A model generated the notes under the pieces. That model was not told the DNA's origin, did no database searches, and was given only the letters and a program-made list of their open reading frames with translations. A stretch of DNA of 16,476 bases from NCBI GenBank assembly GCA_014879855.1, contig JACSRH010000380.1, forward strand, positions 1-16,476. Direction: 5' to 3'. This stretch comes from Caldilineaceae bacterium. Its GTDB lineage: Bacteria; Chloroflexota; Anaerolineae; Caldilineales; Caldilineaceae. Below are positions 6,963 through 12,462 of this stretch, one piece after another; the first letter of the stretch is position 1; every line of letters begins with the position of its first letter. The position numbers and the translations under genes were made by a program.

Positions 6963-6992
6963 AGTATAAGCCGGTTGTCGAACCTTTGTCAA
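6963..6992 (-). promoter_or_regulatory. Sigma70-like promoter of the B12 operon
   Basis: On the minus strand there is a perfect -35 TTGACA (6992-6987), an 18-bp spacer and a -10 TATACT (6968-6963). The predicted start near 6955 coincides with the 5' side of the riboswitch. It lies in the short gap after the metal-binding lipoprotein gene, which runs in the same direction. Confidence 0.8.
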
Positions 6993-7022
6993 TCTATCCT
7001 TCGCCCATTCTGTCAGCGGCGC

Positions 7023-8015
7023 CTATTGCTGAAGCGCGGCCACGATCTGCGTCATATCATATCGCATCATATCAATGTAGGTGGCAGCCGGGCCGGATGC
7101 GTCGCTGAGCGAACCCGTGTAGATCGGCGCGACCACGGCGCCCGTGTCGCTGGCAATCTGGTTTGCCACATTCGGGTTGACCGTCGTTCCGACAAAGATG
7201 GCCTTGACGTTTTCCTGCTCAACCTGTTGCTGGAGCGCGGCCAGCTCCTGCGCCGAGGGCGCGGCCAGTGTGCTCAGCGACGGGATCACTGCCCCTGTCA
7301 CCGTGAATCCGTAAGCGTCAGCCAAGTAGCCAAGATTGTCGTGATCGGTGACAAGGTTGCGCTGTTGCACCGGGATCGCCGCCGCCGCCGCCACAAGCTC
7401 CTGATGCAACTCATCAAGTTGCGTCTGATAGGCGGCGGCGTTGGCGACGAACAATTCAGCGTGAGCAGGGTCGAGCGCAGAGAGCACAGCAGCGATATTT
7501 TCGACCCAGCGCTTCACATTGCGCGCATCCATCCACGTGTGCGGGTCGACGCCCGCGTGTCCTGTTGCCGCGTCGCCAAGCTCGCGAATGGGCACGCCGA
7601 TGTTGACGGCAATCACCGGCGCGTTGCCGTCCAGATTCGCCAACACTGGTTGCATCGCTTCCTCTAGATGCAGGCCGTTGATGAAGATCACATTGGCGCG
7701 GTTGAGCTGACGCAGATCGTCAGGCCTGGCTTGATAACTGTGCGGATCGGTTCCCGCGGGGAGAAGCTGCGCCAAATCAATGGCGTCGCCGCCTATCTGG
7801 CGGACGACATCGCCGATGATATTGGTGGTGGCGACGACCCGCAGCTTTTCACCCGCGGCCAGCGTGATCGGCGCCAGTGTGGGCAACGTCGCGTCCGCCA
7901 CTGGCGCGGCGCGCGACGCCGGCTTTGGCATCGCCCCTGCACAACTGGCAAGGGCGAGCAGGGCCGCCCCCATTGCCCACAGCATGATCAAAGAGCGCCA
8001 GCTTATTCTGTTCAT
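7023..8015 (-). CDS. Zinc/manganese ABC transporter substrate-binding lipoprotein (ZnuA/SBP cluster A-I type)
   Basis: This is an extracellular metal-capturing protein of a ZnuABC/MntABC-type importer, 330 residues. A lipoprotein signal ends in the lipobox LASC (Cys24 by my count), followed by a Pro/Ala-rich linker. The body starts with LRVVATTNIIGDVVRQIGGD. Metal ligands of the family are visible: the His of DPHSYQ, the His of DPHTWMD, the His of TDHDNLGYLADAYG, and the Asp of TGSLSD near the end. There is no long His-rich loop as in many ZnuA proteins, so zinc and manganese cannot be told apart from sequence alone. ATG at 8015 has AGAGGA upstream. The permease and ATPase genes are not in this window. 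The nearby Fur/Zur repressor and operator suggest metal-dependent control. Confidence 0.92.
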   Translation of the reverse strand: MNRISWRSLIMLWAMGAALLALASCAGAMPKPASRAAPVADATLPTLAPITLAAGEKLRVVATTNIIGDVVRQIGGDAIDLAQLLPAGTDPHSYQARPDDLRQLNRANVIFINGLHLEEAMQPVLANLDGNAPVIAVNIGVPIRELGDAATGHAGVDPHTWMDARNVKRWVENIAAVLSALDPAHAELFVANAAAYQTQLDELHQELVAAAAAIPVQQRNLVTDHDNLGYLADAYGFTVTGAVIPSLSTLAAPSAQELAALQQQVEQENVKAIFVGTTVNPNVANQIASDTGAVVAPIYTGSLSDASGPAATYIDMMRYDMTQIVAALQQ

Positions 8016-8061
8016 TGTCCGCTTCCTCTATATCTCTCAGCAGCTGACTTGAAAACAATTC

Positions 8062-8104
8062 CTAACGCAAAGACGCAAAGCAGCAGAGGCGCAAAGGCAT
8101 TTTC
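8062..8104. repeat. Short family A-like repeat stretch
   Basis: ACGCAAAGACGCAAAG followed by CAGAGGCGCAAAGGC. This is the same word set as the family A copies at 21-69 and 8146-8267, but not a full-length copy. It lies in the untranslated leader of the metal-binding lipoprotein gene. Confidence 0.6.
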
Positions 8105-8145
8105 AATTGTGCCCCGCAGAGGCATGGATACTGTTTGAGAAGGGC

Positions 8146-8267
8146 AAATCTCGACGCAGAGGCGCGGAGGGGCAGAGGTTCGCAGAGAAGAAAGAGCAGG
8201 TTCCATTTGGTTTTTTGCATTTCTCTCTGCGCTCCTCTGCCTTTTTGCGTCTCCGCGTCAAAGGGGC
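8146..8267. repeat. Family A repeat, copy 2, as an imperfect inverted repeat
   Basis: Bases 8146-8194 match the reverse complement of 21-69 at 47 of 49 positions. About 20 bases further on, an inverted, diverged arm (about 8214-8267) reads CTGCGCTCCTCTGCC then TTTTTGCGTCTCCGCG, complementary in large part to the first arm. The whole element could fold into one long imperfect hairpin in the leader RNA. Confidence 0.8.
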
Positions 8268-8292
8268 CTGTTCAAACAGTTTCTCAGCGATT

Positions 8293-8349
8293 ATTGAGAT
8301 GGATTCTCATTTGTTCGATCAGTTTAGCGTCGGATGCTCCAGACGTCAA
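8293..8349 (-). promoter_or_regulatory. Promoter with overlapping Fur/Zur-like operator for the metal-binding lipoprotein gene
   Basis: On the minus strand: -35 TTGACG (8349-8344), 17-bp spacer, -10 TAAACT (8326-8321), then AATGAGAATCCATCTCAAT (8311-8293). This last is an imperfect palindrome with arms TGAGA/TCTCA that resembles Fur-family boxes. It would cover the first transcribed bases, a usual repression position. A Fur-family gene ends 22 bases upstream of the -35, so autogenous metal control of the lipoprotein gene is plausible. Binding is inferred. Confidence 0.6.
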
Positions 8350-8370
8350 ACTGGACGCGGCGCAACAGAT

Positions 8371-8808
8371 CTACTCTGAAAGAGCGGCGGAGGTTAATGT
8401 CTGGCAGTGGGCGCAGAGGCCGTAGAACTCGAGCAGGTGGCTGGTGATGCGGAAGCCGAAGCGTTCTTCCAACTCGCGCTCCATGCCGTCGGCCACGCAC
8501 TGGTCAAAGTCGATCACCGCACCGCAGCGTGAGCAGACGAGATGGTGATGGCCCCCCTGCGCGCGGATATAGGTCGGCCCGCTGTCGCCGACGTAGATAG
8601 GGCGAACAATGCCGAGTTGGGTCAGCAGTTCGAGCGTGCGGTAGACAGTGGCGCGGCCGGTCTGGGGATGGATCGCCTGAGCGTGGGCCAGGATTTCGTT
8701 GGGATTCAGGTGCTCGCCTTCGCGCTGAATGATTTCGAGCACGGCAAGGCGCGGGGGCGTGATCTTGTAGCCGGCGTCGCGCAGTTGGCGAATCAACGAG
8801 GTGGACAT
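8371..8808 (-). CDS. Fur-family metal-dependent repressor (Zur-like)
   Basis: A 145-residue cytoplasmic DNA-binding repressor. The N-terminal winged helix covers residues 1-85 or so (RQLRDAGYKITPPRLAVLE; recognition region GRATVYRTLELL). The C-terminal dimerisation domain carries GGHHHLVCSRCG (about 85-96) and GLCAHC near the end, giving two CxxC pairs for the structural zinc. The sensory His/Glu ligands look present. Zur is favoured over Fur, Mur or PerR only because the next gene downstream encodes a ZnuA-type protein. ATG at 8808 has no ribosome-binding site; a TATACT box ends six bases before it, so the message is predicted to be leaderless. Confidence 0.93.
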   Translation of the reverse strand: MSTSLIRQLRDAGYKITPPRLAVLEIIQREGEHLNPNEILAHAQAIHPQTGRATVYRTLELLTQLGIVRPIYVGDSGPTYIRAQGGHHHLVCSRCGAVIDFDQCVADGMERELEERFGFRITSHLLEFYGLCAHCQTLTSAALSE

Positions 8809-8814
8809 GGCGCC

Positions 8815-8843
8815 AGTATACCAAGCGGGGCGCAGGATGACCA
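8815..8843 (-). promoter_or_regulatory. Promoter of the Fur/Zur gene giving a leaderless transcript
   Basis: On the minus strand: -35 TGGTCA (8843-8838), 17-bp spacer, -10 TATACT (8820-8815), then GGCGCC and the ATG of the repressor gene. The expected transcription start falls on or next to the start codon. Confidence 0.6.
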
Positions 8844-8929
8844 GATCGCCACGGTTGGAGATGGCGCCCGCCTGCTAAGAGAATTCCACCGCTGCGAGCG
8901 GCGGCTACGGGGGAAATGCCCATTCGTAG

Positions 8930-8948
8930 GTGCGGCTCGCAGCCGCAC
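8930..8948. repeat. Small perfect hairpin GTGCGGCT-CGC-AGCCGCAC
   Basis: An 8-bp perfect stem with a three-base loop, flanked on the left by ATTCGTAG. It is compact, GC-rich and REP-like. There is no T-run on either side, so it is not a classical intrinsic terminator. Confidence 0.7.
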
Positions 8949-9008
8949 GATCTGAATGCTAAAGGCTGCCTGTCCGGTGCATTGTGCAAGGTCCAGTACT
9001 TTACAAAA

Positions 9009-9085
9009 CTCACACGGAGACACGAAGAACACAAAGGATGCCATCTTCAATTTTGTGTCTCTGTGTCTCTGTGTCTCTGTGTGAG
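9009..9085. repeat. Inverted/tandem CTCTGTGT repeat, family D
   Basis: The left arm CTCACACGGAGACACGAAG continues to ACACAAA (9009-9034). It is mirrored by a right arm of three TGTGTCTC-type units ending in CTGTGTGAG (about 9050-9085). The arms are complementary apart from a few mismatches and one extra unit on the right. It lies just upstream of the LuxR-type gene. Confidence 0.8.
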
Positions 9086-9116
9086 CCAGAACCGTGAATT
9101 ACTGAGGTCAGGTATA

Positions 9117-11942
9117 ATGAGGCTTGGCGCAATCGTGCACGAACAGGATGACACCGTGGTGGATCAGGCTGCCGAAAGACACGAACTGCCTTTGCTGGCG
9201 ACAAAATTTTATATTCCCCCCGTACGCGCCCGCTTCGTCCCGCGCGAGCGCCTGCTGCGGCGCCTGGAGAGCGGCGTCGCACAGCGGCGTCCGTTGGGGT
9301 TGATTGTCGCGCCCGCGGGCTATGGCAAGACGACCCTGGCCGCCGAGTGGCTGGCGACCTACACAGGGGTGAAGCCTCTGCACAAGAGCGTGGCTTGGCT
9401 TTCGCTGGATGTGGCGGAGAATGAGCCGGTGCGTTTCTTTGCATGTGTGCTGGCGGCTTTGCGGCGCATTGACCGGTCGATCGGCGGCCGCGCCGAGCAG
9501 CTCCTGCGCGACGCGGCCGCCTTTTCCGCGGCTGCGTGCAGCGCAGCGCTGATCGAGGATCTGGCCGAGGCCGCCGGGACAGATGCGCCGCTCTTGCTGC
9601 TGCTCGACGATTATCATCGGATCGAGAACCGCGATCTGCACACCGCTGTGGAACTCCTGGTGGAATATGCACCGGCATGGTTTCATCTGATCCTGATGAC
9701 GCGCGAGGATCCGCCGCTGCCGCTGGCGCGCTGGCGCGTGCAGAACCGCATGGTGGAGGTGCGCGCCCGCGATCTGCGTTTCACGCTCGACGAGACGGCC
9801 GATTTCCTGCGCCGGGTGATGGCGTTGGCGCTGCCGGAAGCGCTGATCGAGGTGCTCAGCACGCGCACCGAAGGGTGGGTGGCCGGCTTGCAATTGGCCG
9901 CGCTCTCCCTGTCCGATGATGCCGACCCTGCGCAGTTCGTCCAGAAGTTCGCTGGGGATGACCGGCAGGTGGTGGACTATCTGGGCGACGAAGTGCTCTC
10001 GCGCCAGCCGGAGGCGCTGCAGCGCTTTCTGCTGGCGACCTCCATTCTGGAGCGGCTGTGTGGCGACCTGTGTGAGGCGGTCGTCACTTCCGATATTTTT
10101 TCTTCTCATGCAGCAGGTGACAACACCATCGCTGCCGCGCCCCTTGCGACGGGTCAGCAGATACTCGAAATGCTGGATCGGCGCAACCTCTTTGTCGTAC
10201 CGCTGGACAACCGGCGCCAGTGGTACCGTTATCACCACCTCTTTGCCGATCTGCTGCGCCATCATCTGGAGATCAGCATGGATGGCGCGGCGGTCGCCGA
10301 CCTGCACCGCCGCGCGGCGCGCTGGTATGCCGGCGCGGGCTATGCGTTCGATGCGATCCACCATGCCTTGTGCGCCGAGGATGGGGAACTGGCCGCCGCG
10401 TTGATCGAAGGCGCGTTGGCTTCCAGCGCCACCTGGTCGGGTGGCGACGTGGGCGCCTGGCGCGCCTGGTGGCGCGCTTTGCCCGCGCATGTGCTGCACG
10501 CACGGCCAGTGTTGAGCCTGCGCCTGGCGCGCGCTTTATATCTGGCTGGGCAGATCGACGAAGCCGAACACCTGCTGGACGAGGCCGAGCGCCTGCTGCG
10601 TCGCAGCCCAGAAATGTACGTTGCTGTCGATGCGCTGTTGGCGCAGGCGGCAGTGCATCGCGCCGCTGTATCCGCCCTGCGCGGCGATGCCCAGCCTGCC
10701 ATCGACGCGATCGGATGTGCGTTGGCCGCGCTGCCCACGGAGGCGTATCTCATCCGGGCGCGCGCCTACGACACGCTGGGGCTTGCCTACGAGCTGCAAG
10801 GCGAGAGCGCCCGCGCCGAACACGCTTATCTGGAGGCCGCGGCACTGGCCGAAGCGGCCGGGGTGCGCTACCTGGTCATCAACGCCCAGTGTGAAGCCGC
10901 GATGGTGCAGGTGGTGCAAGGAGAGCTGCGGCGCGCCGCGCAGCGCTGCCAGGCGCTGATCGATTCCCTGGCGCCAGAGGAGGACGAGGCGCCGCCGCTG
11001 GGGCTGGCCCAGGCGATCCTCGGCGAGATCCGGCGCGAGCAGCACGCGCTGCAGGACGCGGAAACGCTGCTGCTGGCCGGCATCGCGCATTCACAGGCCG
11101 GGGGGATTACCGACGATCTGCGTCACGAGTATCTCTTCTTGGCCCGGCTGCGGCAGTCGCAGGGGGATTACGCCGCCGCGCACGCCGCCTTGCAGGAGCT
11201 GGAGGCGCTGCTGCAGCCCTACCGCATCGAGCGGCTCTTGGGCGTGGTGGCCGCGCAGCGGGCGCGCGTCTGGCTGGCGGAAGGACGGCTGGCGCTGGCG
11301 GAAACATGGGCCGCGACCTATGCAACGCAGGCGCCCACCGGCTATCTGCGCGAGGGAGAGGAGTTGACGCTGGTGCGTGTGTGGCTGGCGGCGGGCGGGG
11401 TGGACGACGCCGCGTCGCGGCTGGCGCCCACGCTGGCCGCGGCAGAGCGTGGCGGGCGCAGCGGTCGCGTCATCGAGTGCCTGGCGCTGCGCGCGCTCCT
11501 TCTGGCGCAGCAAGGCGACGAAGAAGCTGCGCTTGCGGCTTTGACCAGCGCGCTCACGCGCGCCGAGCCGGCGGGATACGCCCGCGTCTTTCTGGACGAG
11601 GGTCAGCCCATGCTCGATCTGCTCTATCGCGTGGCGGGTGAAGGCGCTGCGGCCTATGCGCGCCGCCTGCTGTACATGGCTGGCGAGGAGCAGGAAAGCG
11701 CTCCTTCTGTGCGCGCCACCGCGGATGGCGCGGAGCCGGAAATGATCGAACCGCTGACGGAGCGAGAGAGGGAAGTGCTCGACCTCCTGGCGCAACGACT
11801 GACTAATCAAGAGATCGCCCGCCACCTGGTGGTCTCCCTGCCGACCGTCAAAACCCACACGGCGCACATCTACGCCAAGCTTGGCGCCGCCGGGCGCCGC
11901 GACGCGGTCGCCCGCGCCCGGCGGCTGGGTCTCCTCCCTTAA
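9117..11942 (+). CDS. MalT-like LuxR-family ATP-dependent transcriptional activator
   Basis: A 941-residue signal-transducing ATPase of the MalT/AlkS (STAND) class. Order: short N-terminus with PLLATKFYIPP (25-35); NTPase with Walker A APAGYGKTT (65-73), Walker B LLLLLDDYH (159-167) and the arginine in MTREDPPLP (about 194-202); a winged-helix segment with YRYHHLFADLLRHHLE (about 372-387); a long helical TPR-like sensor (about 470-860); and a C-terminal LuxR helix-turn-helix, LTEREREVLDLLAQRLTNQE then VSLPTVKTHTAHIYAKLG. ATG at 9117 has GAGG nine bases upstream. GTG at 9156 (AGGA seven bases upstream) is a real alternative, because a TATAAT hexamer (9113-9118) overlaps the ATG and would start transcription downstream of it. 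The inducer is unknown. The gene precedes a small protein and a hydrolase fusion that may be its targets. Confidence 0.92.
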   Translation: MRLGAIVHEQDDTVVDQAAERHELPLLATKFYIPPVRARFVPRERLLRRLESGVAQRRPLGLIVAPAGYGKTTLAAEWLATYTGVKPLHKSVAWLSLDVAENEPVRFFACVLAALRRIDRSIGGRAEQLLRDAAAFSAAACSAALIEDLAEAAGTDAPLLLLLDDYHRIENRDLHTAVELLVEYAPAWFHLILMTREDPPLPLARWRVQNRMVEVRARDLRFTLDETADFLRRVMALALPEALIEVLSTRTEGWVAGLQLAALSLSDDADPAQFVQKFAGDDRQVVDYLGDEVLSRQPEALQRFLLATSILERLCGDLCEAVVTSDIFSSHAAGDNTIAAAPLATGQQILEMLDRRNLFVVPLDNRRQWYRYHHLFADLLRHHLEISMDGAAVADLHRRAARWYAGAGYAFDAIHHALCAEDGELAAALIEGALASSATWSGGDVGAWRAWWRALPAHVLHARPVLSLRLARALYLAGQIDEAEHLLDEAERLLRRSPEMYVAVDALLAQAAVHRAAVSALRGDAQPAIDAIGCALAALPTEAYLIRARAYDTLGLAYELQGESARAEHAYLEAAALAEAAGVRYLVINAQCEAAMVQVVQGELRRAAQRCQALIDSLAPEEDEAPPLGLAQAILGEIRREQHALQDAETLLLAGIAHSQAGGITDDLRHEYLFLARLRQSQGDYAAAHAALQELEALLQPYRIERLLGVVAAQRARVWLAEGRLALAETWAATYATQAPTGYLREGEELTLVRVWLAAGGVDDAASRLAPTLAAAERGGRSGRVIECLALRALLLAQQGDEEAALAALTSALTRAEPAGYARVFLDEGQPMLDLLYRVAGEGAAAYARRLLYMAGEEQESAPSVRATADGAEPEMIEPLTEREREVLDLLAQRLTNQEIARHLVVSLPTVKTHTAHIYAKLGAAGRRDAVARARRLGLLP

Positions 11943-11970
11943 AATTACCCGCAACAAAACTGCATCGCCC

Positions 11971-12037
11971 ACGGATTCGACGGATTTACGCGGATAAAAA
12001 GAATCCGTGAATATCCGTTTCATCCGCCAAATCCGCG
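11971..12037. repeat. Dispersed CGCGGAT-type inverted repeat, family C, copy 2
   Basis: ACGGATTCGACGGATTTACG plus CGGAT on the left faces ATCCGTGAATATCCG and CATCCGCCAAATCCGCG on the right across a short A-rich centre. It is the same repeat type as 5175-5276. It lies in the 229-base gap after the LuxR-type gene, in which I see no gene and no clear terminator. Confidence 0.8.
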
Positions 12038-12171
12038 GGCCATTCTTCTGCCCCCCACAGCCGCCAATCATCCCTGTCTCATCCTTTTCGAACGATGCGC
12101 ATCCTCCCCGCGCGGCGCTACACTGAAAAGGGCAGGGCGCAGCGGCGCAAACAGCAGGAACAGGAACGATC

Positions 12172-12462
12172 ATGGCAACCCAGCACAAACTTTCTCTCGA
12201 TCAACCAGCACGATACACCATCCAGGTGGAGGGACGCCTGGTCGAGCGCTGGGCCGAGTGGTTTGCGCCGCTCACGCTGACGGTCACTGTAGAGGGCGAG
12301 CAGCCCTGCATCAGTACGCTGCACGGCACAGTGGCTGATCAGGCGGCGCTGCACGGGATGTTGCGCGCGCTCTACTCGCTGGGCTTGCCGCTGCTGCTGG
12401 TGCGCTGCGAGAGCAGCCAAGAAGATTCAAACGACAATTCAACCCAGAAAGGAATCCTATAA
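12172..12462 (+). CDS. Small conserved-looking protein of unknown function
   Basis: 96 residues, soluble, with no signal peptide or membrane segment. The core has a beta-strand opening (YTIQVEGRLVERWAEWF, about 15-31), a strand/hairpin (LTLTVTVEGEQPCISTLHG) and a helix VADQAALHGMLRALYSLGLP (about 55-74) followed by LLLVRCES. I recognise this as a type of short protein often seen in Chloroflexota and Actinobacteria, with no established function. The acidic/polar last 15 residues look like an unstructured tail. ATG at 12172 is preceded by AGGAACAGGAAC. Its stop overlaps the start of the next gene (TAATG), so the two are translationally coupled. Confidence 0.8.
   Translation: MATQHKLSLDQPARYTIQVEGRLVERWAEWFAPLTLTVTVEGEQPCISTLHGTVADQAALHGMLRALYSLGLPLLLVRCESSQEDSNDNSTQKGIL

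Larger units (their letters stand above)
8016..8370. other. Long leader/intergenic region between repressor and metal-binding lipoprotein genes
   Basis: This gap of 355 bases holds no credible gene. From right to left on the minus strand it contains a promoter and a Fur-family-like operator (8293-8349), a palindromic family A repeat (8146-8267), another short family A stretch (about 8062-8104) and the ribosome-binding site of the lipoprotein gene. Short open frames here follow the repeats. Confidence 0.7.
8809..9116. other. Divergent intergenic region, repressor / LuxR regulator
   Basis: This gap of about 308 bases has no credible gene. It holds the repressor promoter at its left end, a small perfect hairpin (8930-8948) and a tandem/inverted CTCTGTGT repeat (9009-9085). 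The reading frame of the LuxR-type gene stays open leftward to 8916, but that part runs through the repeats and does not look like protein. Confidence 0.65.

Noticed and set aside
9009..9085. CRISPR or tandem-repeat array of TGTGTCTC units
   Set aside because: Units are too short, without spacers, and form one inverted repeat.
8916..9116. Longer N-terminus for the MalT-like regulator from ATG 8916
   Set aside because: The extra 67 residues are encoded by hairpin and CTCTGTGT repeats and do not resemble the family, which normally begins close to the LLATKFYIPP motif.
9108..10499. 463-residue minus-strand open frame
   Set aside because: Lies wholly opposite the NTPase part of the LuxR-type regulator and shows no family motif.
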